A stretch of DNA of 64,000 nt from Candidatus Margulisiibacteriota bacterium (GCA_041661965.1 JBAZTH010000001.1:434001-498000), one strand, 5' to 3'. Positions 26,548 to 35,977 are shown, counted from the first letter of the stretch. The notes: generated by a model from the letters alone, not told the origin. Numbers and translations are program-made.

Positions 26548-27000
26548 ATGGCCGAAGCAGGTTTGAAAGAGTTTCTGGACCGGATGGAAGAGCTGGCCCC
26601 CATCTTTGCTAAGAGCATGCAGTTCGGACTCCTGCCGGAAAATTGCGATATTACCATGCCGCAATGCTTGGTGATGCGGGTCGCTTACCTTAACGATAGT
26701 TGTAAAATGTCCGATATCAGCAACGCCCTTGGCGTGACCATGGCTAATGTGACCAGCATGGTTGACCGGTTGATCCGCGATGGTTACGTTGAACGGCACG
26801 AAGATCCGGCTGACCGTCGGATTGTCAGGATTTCCCTGACCAAGGAAGGGCGGAAGACCTACGAAGCGGTCCGGGAAGGCAAACGCCGCCATTTTATGAT
26901 GATTTTCAGCAAGATTTCCGTTAAAGAACGGAACCAGTTATTGGAAATTATGCAAAAAGTCGCGCAAGAATTAAAAAATGAACAAGAAGGAGTTAAATAA
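26548..27000 (+). CDS. MarR-family transcription regulator
   Basis: 150 residues with a winged helix: CKMSDISNALGVTMANVTSMVDRLIRDGYVERHEDPADRRIVRISLTKEG in the MarR order (about residues 52-101; recognition helix near TMANVTSMVDRL). As the first gene of an RND efflux operon behind a dyad-bearing promoter, it probably represses the pump until a ligand releases it. AAGGAG Shine-Dalgarno nine bases before the ATG. Confidence 0.9.
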   Translation: MAEAGLKEFLDRMEELAPIFAKSMQFGLLPENCDITMPQCLVMRVAYLNDSCKMSDISNALGVTMANVTSMVDRLIRDGYVERHEDPADRRIVRISLTKEGRKTYEAVREGKRRHFMMIFSKISVKERNQLLEIMQKVAQELKNEQEGVK

Positions 27001-27002
27001 AT

Positions 27003-27908
27003 ATGAATACCAAGCGAGTTATCTGGGTCGTAGTTGCGGTTGTGATCCTGCTTTTTTCCTATCGTTTAGTCAACCGACTCAATGGCGCAAAAGAAATTAA
27101 AGAAGACCGGGTCATTCCGGTGATCGTCGTTACCCCGAAGATCGGGCCGATGGAACAACGCCTGACCCTGACCGGCGACATTAAAGCGGAGACCGAAGTC
27201 AACGTGCGGCCACGCACGACCGGCCGGGTCGAAGAGATCTACGTGAAGGAAGGGGATTTCGTTAATAAGGGGAGCAAAATGCTCTCTTATGTCTTCGGGA
27301 TCAAACCAACCGACGATCTTTATGAAGATATGGTCGTTAAATCGCCGATCTACGGAGTTGTCGGGATGCAATTGGTCAAGGTTGGCGATCAGGTTACGGC
27401 GGCGGTCGGCGGCGGCGCCAACCCGGTTTTTGTCGTTTACGGCATCGATCGGATGAAAATTTACGCTGACGTGCCGGAGAAATACTACGCTTTCATTGCC
27501 AAAGGAACCCCGGCCGATATTATGCTGGACGCTTTTCCCAAAGATAAGTTCCGCGGCGTAATCAGCAACGTCCGCCCGGTGATCGATCCCTTGAGCCGGA
27601 CCACCCAGGTCGAGATCCTGTTGCCCAACTACAGCCACAAGATCAAGCCGGGGATGTTTGCTCGGGTCGACCTGGTCCTAAAACGGGTGGGGAACGCGAC
27701 CATTATTCCGTTCGACGCGGTCCTTGGCGAAACCGAGAAGTACGTTTATGTCGCTAAAGACGGGATCGCCAAAAAACAGAAGGTTGAGCTTGGCCTGGAA
27801 GAAGGGAACAATGTCCAGGTGACCATCGGCCTGTCGCCGCTCGATAAAGTTGTCGTCCTCGGCCAGCGGGTCGTGAAAGATGGTTCGAAGATCGAGGCGG
27901 CGAAATGA
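27003..27908 (+). CDS. RND efflux periplasmic adaptor (HlyD/MFP family)
   Basis: 301 residues with an N-terminal membrane anchor (about 7-22). A lipoyl/barrel-sandwich domain is split around a short hairpin (GDIKAETEVNVRPRTTGRVEE and VVKSPIYGVVGMQLVKVGDQV), followed by a beta-barrel domain and a C-terminal membrane-proximal domain. The helical hairpin is very short, as in compact adaptors. It bridges the RND pump and TolC. The next start overlaps its stop (ATGA). Confidence 0.88.
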   Translation: MNTKRVIWVVVAVVILLFSYRLVNRLNGAKEIKEDRVIPVIVVTPKIGPMEQRLTLTGDIKAETEVNVRPRTTGRVEEIYVKEGDFVNKGSKMLSYVFGIKPTDDLYEDMVVKSPIYGVVGMQLVKVGDQVTAAVGGGANPVFVVYGIDRMKIYADVPEKYYAFIAKGTPADIMLDAFPKDKFRGVISNVRPVIDPLSRTTQVEILLPNYSHKIKPGMFARVDLVLKRVGNATIIPFDAVLGETEKYVYVAKDGIAKKQKVELGLEEGNNVQVTIGLSPLDKVVVLGQRVVKDGSKIEAAK

Positions 27909-30900
27909 TCAAAAGATTCGTTACCCGCCCGTTATTCACGATCTCCCTTTACCTGATCTTTTTGCTGATCGGTTATTTCAGCTTTTCCCGTCTGCCGCTC
28001 GACTTTTTGCCCAACATATCCATTCCGTCGCTGACCATTATTACGCCATATCCCGGCGCCAGCCCTGAAGATATCGAAACGACCGTTTCCAAGGTCATTG
28101 AAGACGCGGTCGCGACCGTCCCGAACATCGATAAAATAACGTCCGACAGCTCGGAAAACGTCTCGACCGTCACCATTGCTTTCAAGTGGGGGACCGATCT
28201 CGATCCCGCTTCGGCCGACGTCCGCGACAAGATGGACCTGATCCGGAGCAAATTGCCGGACGATGTTTCGTCATCGACGATCTTTAAGTTCGATCTGTCG
28301 CAGATCCCGGTCCTGGTTTTTGGGCTCTCGGCCGATGAATCATATTCCAACCTCTATCAGATCGCCGATAAACAGCTCTCTCCGGCGCTGAAACGGATCG
28401 GCGGGGTGGGGACGGTCAATATCCTCGGCGGTCGGATCCGCCAGATCAACATTAATGTCGACCGCGCGCGGCTCGAGGCTTACCATTTATCGATCAGTCA
28501 GGTCAATCTGGCCTTGCAAACAGCGAACCTTTCGGTGCCGGCCGGCAGTCTTAAATCCGGCGCCCTGGAATATTCTATCCGGGTCCCCGGCGAATTTAAC
28601 AATGTCGCCGAGATCGGCCGGACCATTGTCGGGAGCTTTAGCGGTAAGGACATTTATCTCTCCGATCTCGCCGAGGTCGCCGATTCCTTCCAAGAACCGG
28701 ACAACCTGACCGAGGTTGACGGTAAAGCGGGGGTGATGATCCAGGTCCAGAAGCAGTCGGGGGCGAACACCGTCGCCGTGGTCAAATCGATCCGGGCCGA
28801 ATTGGCCAAGGTCCTGCCGGACCTTCCGTCCGACATCAAAATTACTTACGTTCAGGACACATCCGAGTCGATCGTCCGTCAGATTGACGAGCTGACCAGG
28901 ACCCTCTACTGGTCGTTCTTCTTCGTTGTCCTGACCGTCCTTTTTTTCCTGCGCAACGTTCGCGGGTCGTTGATCGTCTCGCTGGCGATCCCGTTCTCGA
29001 TCCTGGCCGCTTTTGTTTACATGTTCGCTTCGGGGGCGACCATTAACATCATTTCTTTGGCTTCAATTATTATTTCGATCGGGGTCGTTGTTGACGACGC
29101 CATCGTGGTGCTGGAAAATGTTTATCGTCACCTGGACAAAAAGAACGAGCCGCCCAGGGAAGCGGCGATCTTCGGCGCGGGGGAAGTTTCCGGGGCGGTC
29201 ATTGCCTCCACGACCACCAACCTGGTGATCTTTATTCCGCTGCTGCTGGTCTCCGGCTTTATCGGGATTTTCTTTAACCAGCTGTCCGCCATCTCGATCG
29301 TCGTCATGGCGATGTCGCTGGTGACTGCGATCTCCCTGACCCCGATGCTTTGTTCCAAGCTCCTGACGATCAAAAAGACGGAAGAGCGCGGCGGGTTCTG
29401 GCAGAACCTGCATGATCGGAGTGAAGGGCTCTTTGAAAATATCGAAGCCGCTTACAAACAGATCCTTGGCTGGGGCTTAGAGAACCGGCGCAAGGTTTTG
29501 CTCTCGTTATCATTGCTTTTCTTTTTAAGCATGGCGCTTTTCATGTTTACCGGCAGTGAATTTTTCCCCGAACAGGACGACGGCCTGATCACGGCAACGG
29601 TCGAAATGCCGGCCGGGACCCGCTGGGACCAGACCGGCGGGGTGATGCAAAAGCTGGAGAAGCTGATCCGCCGGGAAGTGCCGGAGACCGAGTTTGTCAT
29701 GGTCACTGCCGGCTCAACTTCCGGCCGAATGAGTTTAAGCGCCAAGAACGGCGCCAATTACGGCAAGCTCTATCTTAAAGTCGTTCCTCTTGACCAGCGA
29801 AAACGCGATCTCAAACAGCTGGAACGGGCGATCGCCAAACTGGCCTATTCCATCCCGGGCCTGAAAGGGATCGATTTCGCTTCCAGCGGCGCCAACCAGA
29901 TGGCGGGTGGGGGGAAGCCGATTACCCTCGAGATCTACGGCTCCGATTTCGACAAGATCGATCAGGTTGCCGATCAGTTGAAGAACAAGATCGAGAAGAT
30001 CCCGGGAGTCGTTGACCCGACTCTCTCCCGCGAAAAAGCGATCCCGGAATACGCCCTGAAAGTCGACCGCCAGAAAGCGTCCGACCTTGGCCTTTCGATG
30101 TACGACGTGGCGATGACCGCCCGCGCCTACCTTTACGGCACGACCGTTTCCAAATACCGGGTGGGTGGGGACCAGTACGATATTTTCGTCCAGCTCAAGG
30201 AAGGAAACCGCCGTTCGATCGAAGACGTGAAAAATGTGTTCATTACCAACCGGGCCGGCAAGAATATCGCCCTGGGGAATATTGTCAGCGTCGAGTTGCG
30301 CAACGGGCCGCAGGTTATTTCGCGCCAGAACCAACAGCGGATCGTTAAAGTTGAAGCCGACTATTTCGGCCGTTCCCTCGGCGACATTACCGGGGATGTC
30401 AATAAAACGCTGGCTTCGACGATTTTGCCCGACGGCATAACCGTAAAAGTCGCCGGTAATTCGGAACAGATCGCCGAAAGCTTCCGCTCGCTCTTTGCCG
30501 CCCTGATGCTGGCGATCGCCCTGATCTATCTGGTGATGGTGGCGCAGTTTGAGTCGTTCCTGATGCCGTTCATTATTATGTTTGCGATTCCTTTCGCGCT
30601 GGTCGGCGTCGTCTGGTCGCTCTTTCTGACTGGGACCGCCTTCAGCGTCATGGCTTTCATCGGCCTGATCCTGGTTACCGGGGTCTCGGTTAAAAATTCG
30701 ATCGTCCTGGTCGATTACATTAACATTCTCCGGGCCCGCGGCCTGGAGCTCAAAGCGGCGATTCAGGAAGCGGGGAAGACCCGGCTCCGGCCGATCCTGA
30801 TGACCTCGTCGACCGCGATCCTTGGCCTGATGCCGATCGTCATGAGCGGCGGCGAAGGGTCCGGCTTCTGGAAACCGATGGCGATCACCGTCATCGGCGG

Positions 30901-30991
30901 GTTACTTGTTTCGGTGACCATCACCCTGATCTTTGTGCCGACCCTTTACTACACGATCGAAAAACGGTTAGCCAAAAAGGATGGAAAGTAA
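27905..30991 (+). CDS. RND multidrug efflux permease (AcrB type)
   Basis: 1028 residues: TM1 at 10-30, two large periplasmic loops and two six-TM blocks. The proton-relay aspartates appear in GVVVDDAIVVLENVYRH (TM4, about residues 392-408). The N-terminal LDFLPNISIPSLTIITPYPGASPEDIE pattern, in two parts, is typical of hydrophobe/amphiphile RND pumps. It works with the adaptor and TolC encoded beside it to export drugs or lipids across both membranes. Substrate not predictable. Confidence 0.95.
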   Translation: MIKRFVTRPLFTISLYLIFLLIGYFSFSRLPLDFLPNISIPSLTIITPYPGASPEDIETTVSKVIEDAVATVPNIDKITSDSSENVSTVTIAFKWGTDLDPASADVRDKMDLIRSKLPDDVSSSTIFKFDLSQIPVLVFGLSADESYSNLYQIADKQLSPALKRIGGVGTVNILGGRIRQININVDRARLEAYHLSISQVNLALQTANLSVPAGSLKSGALEYSIRVPGEFNNVAEIGRTIVGSFSGKDIYLSDLAEVADSFQEPDNLTEVDGKAGVMIQVQKQSGANTVAVVKSIRAELAKVLPDLPSDIKITYVQDTSESIVRQIDELTRTLYWSFFFVVLTVLFFLRNVRGSLIVSLAIPFSILAAFVYMFASGATINIISLASIIISIGVVVDDAIVVLENVYRHLDKKNEPPREAAIFGAGEVSGAVIASTTTNLVIFIPLLLVSGFIGIFFNQLSAISIVVMAMSLVTAISLTPMLCSKLLTIKKTEERGGFWQNLHDRSEGLFENIEAAYKQILGWGLENRRKVLLSLSLLFFLSMALFMFTGSEFFPEQDDGLITATVEMPAGTRWDQTGGVMQKLEKLIRREVPETEFVMVTAGSTSGRMSLSAKNGANYGKLYLKVVPLDQRKRDLKQLERAIAKLAYSIPGLKGIDFASSGANQMAGGGKPITLEIYGSDFDKIDQVADQLKNKIEKIPGVVDPTLSREKAIPEYALKVDRQKASDLGLSMYDVAMTARAYLYGTTVSKYRVGGDQYDIFVQLKEGNRRSIEDVKNVFITNRAGKNIALGNIVSVELRNGPQVISRQNQQRIVKVEADYFGRSLGDITGDVNKTLASTILPDGITVKVAGNSEQIAESFRSLFAALMLAIALIYLVMVAQFESFLMPFIIMFAIPFALVGVVWSLFLTGTAFSVMAFIGLILVTGVSVKNSIVLVDYINILRARGLELKAAIQEAGKTRLRPILMTSSTAILGLMPIVMSGGEGSGFWKPMAITVIGGLLVSVTITLIFVPTLYYTIEKRLAKKDGK

Positions 30992-30992
30992 G

Positions 30993-31283
30993 ATGAAAGG
31001 GATAATGATCATTTACGCTCCGGCGCTGGAAGATAACGTCCTGGCCGCCTTAGCGGCAGTTGGTGCGGCGAAGTACACCAAGTTCCCGCTCTTGCACGGA
31101 GTGGGAGGGCATTCCGAGCCGCACCTCGATACGCAGGTCTGGCCGGGGACCAATGAAGCCCTGCTGGTTGTGACCGACGACGCGACCAAAACAAAATTAA
31201 TGGCCGAGATCGCTAAATTAAAGAAAGAATTTTCCGCGGAGGGGATCAAAGCGTTCGTTCTCCCGGTGGAGGAAGAAATATGA
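30993..31283 (+). CDS. PII-like transporter-associated protein
   Basis: About 96 residues in a small ferredoxin-like alpha/beta fold: MKGIMIIYAPALEDNVLAALA at the start and GVGGHSEPHLDTQVWPGTNEALLVV in two parts in the middle. This resembles PII-like proteins found next to RND exporters, which are thought to sense a small ligand or ions. The ATG at 30993 fits the family N-terminus; an ATG at 30981 inside the RND gene is also open. Its stop overlaps the tolC start (ATGA). Confidence 0.65.
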   Translation: MKGIMIIYAPALEDNVLAALAAVGAAKYTKFPLLHGVGGHSEPHLDTQVWPGTNEALLVVTDDATKTKLMAEIAKLKKEFSAEGIKAFVLPVEEEI

Positions 31284-32521
31284 AGAGATTAGTCGCAGGT
31301 TTTGTTTCTCTGCTGTTGTTGGCAAGTTTTGCCGATGCGTTGACCTTAAACGATTCGATCAAGATCGCGCTTGATAAGAACCCGCAGGTTGTCGCCGCGC
31401 AGGAAAAACTCAACGCGGCCGGCAGCAAGCTTGGCCAGGCGAAGTCGGCCCTTTTTCCGCGGTTGAAACTCGAGGGGGCTTTCGGCCGCAATTATCAGGA
31501 ATCGCCGGTCCCGCCGAACGAGGCGGCCGACCTGACGACTTACACCCTTTCTCTTTCCCAGCCGCTCTTTGTCATCAGCCTGCCGAGGCTTTTGACGATG
31601 GCCGACGCTACCTTTAACGGGGCGAAGGAAGACCTGCGCAAAGCGCAGAGCGATGTGCTCTATAACACGACCAATGCCTATTACAGTGTGCTGAAAGCGC
31701 AAAAAGGGTTTCAGGTCATTGATAAGACGGTCCAGTCGCTCGAAAAATACGTTAGGCTCTCCAAGATCTACTACGATTCCGGGATCATCGGGCGGGCCGA
31801 CGTGATGCGGGTCGAGACCGAACTGCTGAATACCAAAGTCGCCAGGATCCAGGCGCAGTCCGGCCTTCAGCTGGCGATCGCTTCCTTGAATAGCCTATTG
31901 AGCGAAAACGACGTTCAGGAAACCACCGTGCTGGATGATTCCATTTCGGCCAATGGCGCTAACCTTCCTCCGTTGTCCGAGCTCATGACGTCGGCGTTGG
32001 CCAATCGTCCCGATTATCGTTCTTTTCTGGAAGGAGAAAAGATCGTCAAAGAGAATATCGGCTTGGCGGCGGCTAATTACTGGCCGGCGTTCATGCTGAT
32101 CGGCTCCAGCGGCAAGACGATCGATCTCGATTCGTGGCGGGTTTTGATCAGCGGTTCCTGGAACATTTTTGACAGTTTTGAGACCCCCAATAAAGTTGCC
32201 GAAGCGCAGGCGAACTATAATTCAGTGGCGGCCCAAAAAAATCAATTGAGCGACGGCCTGGAGCTGGAGGTCCGCTCCGCTTATCTTGAATATCAGGCGG
32301 CGGTCGAAAAAGTGACCGCGGCGCAGGCGGCGGCCGAGCTGGCCCAGAAGACCCTTCAGCTCAACGAAGTCAATTACGAACAGCATATCACGACCTTTCT
32401 TTCGCTTCTTGACGCCCGGACCGCGGCGACCCGGGCGGAGACCGCCGTGTGGAGCGCCCGTTATGACCTGGAGCTGGCCAAGGCAAAAATCAATAAAGCG
32501 GTTGGCAAAACGATCTTTTAG
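31280..32521 (+). CDS. TolC-family outer-membrane efflux channel
   Basis: 413 residues with a signal peptide (cleavage near SFADA, about residue 21). Two OEP repeats of long amphipathic helices follow (LNDSIKIALDKNPQVVAAQEKL; SELMTSALANRPDYRSFLEGEK; then EVRSAYLEYQAAVEKVTAAQAAAE). It forms a trimeric outer-membrane tunnel docked on the RND/adaptor complex. It overlaps the PII-like gene by four bases, closing the pump operon. Confidence 0.92.
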   Translation: MKRLVAGFVSLLLLASFADALTLNDSIKIALDKNPQVVAAQEKLNAAGSKLGQAKSALFPRLKLEGAFGRNYQESPVPPNEAADLTTYTLSLSQPLFVISLPRLLTMADATFNGAKEDLRKAQSDVLYNTTNAYYSVLKAQKGFQVIDKTVQSLEKYVRLSKIYYDSGIIGRADVMRVETELLNTKVARIQAQSGLQLAIASLNSLLSENDVQETTVLDDSISANGANLPPLSELMTSALANRPDYRSFLEGEKIVKENIGLAAANYWPAFMLIGSSGKTIDLDSWRVLISGSWNIFDSFETPNKVAEAQANYNSVAAQKNQLSDGLELEVRSAYLEYQAAVEKVTAAQAAAELAQKTLQLNEVNYEQHITTFLSLLDARTAATRAETAVWSARYDLELAKAKINKAVGKTIF

Positions 32522-32536
32522 TGTAACAATATCCGG

Positions 32537-33472
32537 GTGAAATACTGGATAGCTATTCTGGGATTATTGCTTTTGCCGGTCTTCGCGCTGGCGGCCGCTG
32601 AACCTTCGCTGCCGGGTCTGGCGCAAAAGAACATTACTGGCCGCGATCTTAAACTTGGCCGGGTCTTGGCCGCGAACGGAAAGTACACCCGTTATTACAT
32701 TACATACTACAGCGGTTCCCTGAAGATCTCCGGGATCATTAATGTCCCCAAAGGGCGGGGGCCTTTTCCGGTCCTGGTCCTTAATCATGGTTACATTAAC
32801 CCCAAGATTTATACTAACGGCCGCGGCTTAAAACGGGAGCAAGATTATCTGGCCCGCCGCGGTTACGTTGTCATCCATCCCGATTACCGCGACCACGCCG
32901 ATTCCGATCGCGACAATGATACCGAGGCTGGCTTCCGGCTCGGCTTTGTCGAAGACGCGATCGCCGCGGTCCTGGCGGTCAAGGCGAGCCCGCTGACTTT
33001 TTTCAATAAAGAAGCGGTCGGCATGCTGGGGCATTCTATGGGGGGCGGGGTCGTGCTCAACGTGCTGGTGACCCGGCCCGAACTGGTCAAAGCGGCGGTC
33101 CTGTTCGCGCCGGTCAGCGCCGACTATCGCGATAACTTTACCCGCTGGCTCTGGCGGCGGAAAGGGAATCCCGGCGTGGCCGAAAGGGTGATCGCTCTTT
33201 ACGGGTCGCCCGAGGCCAACCCGGAATTTTGGTCCCGGCTTTCGGCGATCAATTATCTCGATAAAATTCAGGCGCCGGTCCTGATCCAACACGGGACCGC
33301 CGATCGTTCGGTCCCGCTGGCCTGGTCGCGGCGGCTGGATCTTGCCTTGAAAAAAGCGGGAAAAGAGGTATCATTCTTTCAGTATCCCGGAGAACCGCAC
33401 GAGTTTGCCGGCGCCTGGCCGATCGTTATGGCGCGGACCGTTAAATTCTTCGACCGGTACCTGAAACCATGA
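32537..33472 (+). CDS. Secreted alpha/beta hydrolase (S9/dienelactone-hydrolase type)
   Basis: 311 residues, start GTG, signal peptide to about residue 21 (LPVFALAAA). Fold marks: VLVLNHGY oxyanion strand (about 77-84), nucleophile elbow GHSMGGG with Ser about 166, acid Asp in QHGTADRSVP (about 256) and His in PGEPHEF (about 290). It is probably a periplasmic esterase or peptidase. The following gene starts within its stop (ATGA). Confidence 0.82.
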   Translation: MKYWIAILGLLLLPVFALAAAEPSLPGLAQKNITGRDLKLGRVLAANGKYTRYYITYYSGSLKISGIINVPKGRGPFPVLVLNHGYINPKIYTNGRGLKREQDYLARRGYVVIHPDYRDHADSDRDNDTEAGFRLGFVEDAIAAVLAVKASPLTFFNKEAVGMLGHSMGGGVVLNVLVTRPELVKAAVLFAPVSADYRDNFTRWLWRRKGNPGVAERVIALYGSPEANPEFWSRLSAINYLDKIQAPVLIQHGTADRSVPLAWSRRLDLALKKAGKEVSFFQYPGEPHEFAGAWPIVMARTVKFFDRYLKP

Positions 33473-34698
33473 AAAAAATATTTGTTCCGTTGCTGCTGCT
33501 GCTTCTGATGGGTTCCGCTCACGCGGTCGAGCTGAACCTGGGAAAGGTCTTCCTCGATCTTTCCCCGGCTCCTTACGGGACCGTTGAGGTCCGCTGGGGG
33601 GAAGATCTCGTCTTGCCGCCGGCGATCGCCCTGATCGACAATGCGCCCTTCCTCACCATTAAATGGGAGATCCGCAATTCCTTGTCCGCCTCGATCCCGC
33701 CTAAACCGAGGCTTGAGCTTTTCGATTTTTCCCAGTGGCATTGGGTCGATAGTTCAATCGACAAGCTGGCCAACCTGACCCTTAATTACGATCGGGTCAA
33801 CGAGACCGATCTGATCGGCGGTTGGAAGTTCGACGGCTTGCGGGGTTACGCTCTGACCAAATATCGGATCACCGTTTTGGCCGGTTCTTCAACCGAGGCC
33901 GCCAGGGAATTTTACATTTCGATGATCCCGCCGAAACAAAGCAAGTTCCCGGTCTTTGCCGAGAACGCGCCGCTTTGGATCGCCGGCCGTTACGAAAAAG
34001 CGCTTTTATATAAATGGCTGGGGTTGCTCTGGCGGGATATCCTGACCTCGACCTACGACGAGCGGATCATCGGCGAACTTGATCAAGCGATCGCTTCCGG
34101 CGGGCTGGCGCGCAATTCCGCCGAGATTAAACGTTACGTCGAAGATGGCGGCTATCCGGCTCTCTCGATCTATTTTTCGCCGACATACGTTAACTTGAGC
34201 GCCGATCCCCAGATGATCGGCCTGGGCGGGAAAGTTTTTAAAGCTTTTGATAAAGAGAACCAGGTCAAGTCGCTCCTGATGGAGGTTAGGGATATCCTCC
34301 GCAAAAATTCGGTCAACGCTCATTTGGTCAATGCCGCTAAGGCGAGCAGTTTCACCGACCGAAAAAATCTGGCCGACCGGCTTGAGGCGGTTGCTCAAGC
34401 GATGCGCGACGAAGCAATCGAGTTTTCCGTGCTGGCTTATTCGGCGCAGGACGTTCTGCCGACCAATTGGCGGACCCAGCTTAACGCCGAATATAAAGCG
34501 CTGGGCGATCTGTTGTCCGAGATCGTCAACGCCCAGGAACGGGCCGATCTCTACCTCACCAACATCACGCAGATAAGCGACGTTAAGGCTTGCGACCAGT
34601 CCATTTCTCGGCTCGTTCTTAGCCAGCTCTTGTCGGCGATCGAGGACCTGGCCCGGGCCGATTGGTTGATGCTGTCGCTCGGTTACGAAACAAAATAA
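33469..34698 (+). CDS. Secreted protein of unknown function
   Basis: 409 residues with a signal peptide (MKKIFVPLLLLLLMGSAHA). The N-terminal third is beta-rich, with an Ig-like look (TIKWEIRNSLSASIPPKPRLELFD; FDGLRGYALTKYRITVLAGSSTEAA in pieces). The rest is mainly helical. I recognise no family. It is coupled to the hydrolase gene by a four-base overlap, so a joint envelope role is possible. Confidence 0.6.
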   Translation: MKKIFVPLLLLLLMGSAHAVELNLGKVFLDLSPAPYGTVEVRWGEDLVLPPAIALIDNAPFLTIKWEIRNSLSASIPPKPRLELFDFSQWHWVDSSIDKLANLTLNYDRVNETDLIGGWKFDGLRGYALTKYRITVLAGSSTEAAREFYISMIPPKQSKFPVFAENAPLWIAGRYEKALLYKWLGLLWRDILTSTYDERIIGELDQAIASGGLARNSAEIKRYVEDGGYPALSIYFSPTYVNLSADPQMIGLGGKVFKAFDKENQVKSLLMEVRDILRKNSVNAHLVNAAKASSFTDRKNLADRLEAVAQAMRDEAIEFSVLAYSAQDVLPTNWRTQLNAEYKALGDLLSEIVNAQERADLYLTNITQISDVKACDQSISRLVLSQLLSAIEDLARADWLMLSLGYETK

Positions 34699-34716
34699 TT
34701 GTTAGGAGGAAAAGAA

Positions 34717-35127
34717 ATGAAAAAAGTTATCTTGGTTTTGGCTTCCGTTCTGGTTCTGGCTTCCGGTTCTTTTGCTCTGCAGCCGGCCTTGGTCGGCGGG
34801 ATCCGCGACGGCGCGGCCCTCGGGCTGATCCTGCAGGAGTATTTGGGGTCTGGAGCGGCGCTCCGCTTTGGCATGGAAGCGAATACCGGAAAAAATCCGA
34901 TGATCGCTTTTGCCGGCGGCAAGTTCGGCCTTTCGAGCGTTGGCCGGATGCCGTTGTCGCTGGGTTTAGGGATTGTCGGTTATTTCGGCAATTCGGATAC
35001 CAAAGCGGGCCTGTCGCTTTCCTTTATTTTCGACAATGTTTTTGGCCGCCAGCCGATGTTCATCGAGGCGGGGGTTGATATCGTCGATCCGGCCCGGCTC
35101 CAGCTGCAACTCGGCTACAAGTTCTAG
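34717..35127 (+). CDS. Small secreted beta-rich protein
   Basis: 136 residues, signal peptide to about residue 21 (VLASGSFA). The mature part is Gly-rich with alternating hydrophobics and ends LQLQLGYKF, with a C-terminal Phe as in small outer-membrane barrels. The start at 34717 is fixed by AGGAGGA at 34704-34710; a TTG at 34699 is rejected. Function unknown. Confidence 0.6.
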   Translation: MKKVILVLASVLVLASGSFALQPALVGGIRDGAALGLILQEYLGSGAALRFGMEANTGKNPMIAFAGGKFGLSSVGRMPLSLGLGIVGYFGNSDTKAGLSLSFIFDNVFGRQPMFIEAGVDIVDPARLQLQLGYKF

Positions 35128-35138
35128 ACGCTATTACC

Positions 35139-35182
35139 GTCAAGCGAAAACCCGCTTGACAGGTTCTTATAATAAGTATAAT
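35139..35182 (+). promoter_or_regulatory. Promoter/dyad of the Rrf2 operon
   Basis: TTGACA at 35156-35161 and TATAAT at 35177-35182 (spacer 15). An eight-base inverted repeat GTCAAGCG-AAAACC-CGCTTGAC (35139-35160) runs into the -35 box and could be the Rrf2 operator or the end-hairpin of the previous gene. The ATG is 11 bases beyond the -10 box. Confidence 0.55.
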
Positions 35183-35193
35183 ATGCGCACAAT

Positions 35194-35595
35194 ATGAAGA
35201 TTACACGAGCGGCCGATTACGCGATGCGTCTCCTGGTTAAACTCGCCATGCTGGGCGAAGAAAGCCAGAGCCGGGTCCTCTCCGAGGAGATCGAGGTCCC
35301 TTTCAACCACCTGAATAAGCTGACCCAGCTCCTTTCCCGCCGCGGTTTCATTGCCACCCGCAAAGGGAAAGGGGGCGGCCTGCGGCTGGCGCGCGACCCC
35401 AAGAGCATCAGCCTGATGGAGGTCATCGAAGCGGTCGAGGGACCGATCGTCCTTAGTAACTGTCTCTTCCAGCGGCAGAACTGCCGTTTCAGCGCCAAGT
35501 GCAAGGTTCGCAAGACCCTCTGTGCCGTCCAAAAACAGATGAAGGCGATGCTGGCCGAACGAACAATCCACGATATGATGATTGAAAGGGGGTGA
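35194..35595 (+). CDS. Rrf2-family Fe-S transcription regulator
   Basis: 133 residues: an N-terminal winged helix (MKITRAADYAMRLLVKLA; LSRRGFIATRKGKGGGLRLARDP, in two parts) and a cysteine-rich segment NCLFQRQNCRFSAKC..LC (about C90-C110) like IscR/NsrR/RsrR. It probably binds an Fe-S cluster and senses redox or NO. It is followed directly by the NrdD-tail-like gene. Confidence 0.85.
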   Translation: MKITRAADYAMRLLVKLAMLGEESQSRVLSEEIEVPFNHLNKLTQLLSRRGFIATRKGKGGGLRLARDPKSISLMEVIEAVEGPIVLSNCLFQRQNCRFSAKCKVRKTLCAVQKQMKAMLAERTIHDMMIERG

Positions 35596-35600
35596 GAAGA

Positions 35601-35897
35601 ATGACCATCGATGAATTAAGTACTTTTTTGGAAAACAATCCGCAGATCGAATGGGCCTATGACGATGAGGGGATTATTTATCTCCGCCACAGTCACTTTG
35701 ACGGCCAAAACGATAAACTCCGGATCGAACCGCGCGCCTTGGCGGAACTGACCCCGCAGAAATTGGAGCAGGTCCTGGTCGGCGGCAGAAATGTCGACCA
35801 TATTACCAGGATCACCGGCTATTTCTCGAAAGTTTCCGGTTGGAACAAGGGGAAGAAGGGGGAGCTGGTGGATCGGCAGAGAGTGGCAGTTTCATAA
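35601..35897 (+). CDS. Small protein resembling the C-terminal tail of anaerobic ribonucleotide reductase
   Basis: 98 residues. The C-terminal part HITRITGYFSKVSGWNKGKKG..ELVDRQR resembles the end of NrdD, where the glycyl-radical and zinc region has (R)xxGYxxxxxxWNKGK. The catalytic domain is absent, so this is not a reductase by itself. The start at 35601 is chosen because GGGGGTGA at 35587-35594 is six bases upstream; a GTG at 35592 is less likely. Pairing with an Rrf2 regulator suggests a redox link. Confidence 0.5.
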   Translation: MTIDELSTFLENNPQIEWAYDDEGIIYLRHSHFDGQNDKLRIEPRALAELTPQKLEQVLVGGRNVDHITRITGYFSKVSGWNKGKKGELVDRQRVAVS

Positions 35898-35928
35898 AAT
35901 TATGACTATTGAAAATGTTTAATTTATA

Positions 35929-35969
35929 AAGACGGAAACCAGCGGCAATATCGCCGCGGTTTCCGTCTT
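35929..35969. repeat. Hairpin repeat type A
   Basis: AAGACGGAAACC...GGTTTCCGTCTT around AGCGGCAATATCGCCGC, nearly the same core as at 25840. It follows the NrdD-tail-like gene by 31 bases and could end that transcript. Confidence 0.75.
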
Positions 35970-35977
35970 AAAGATGT

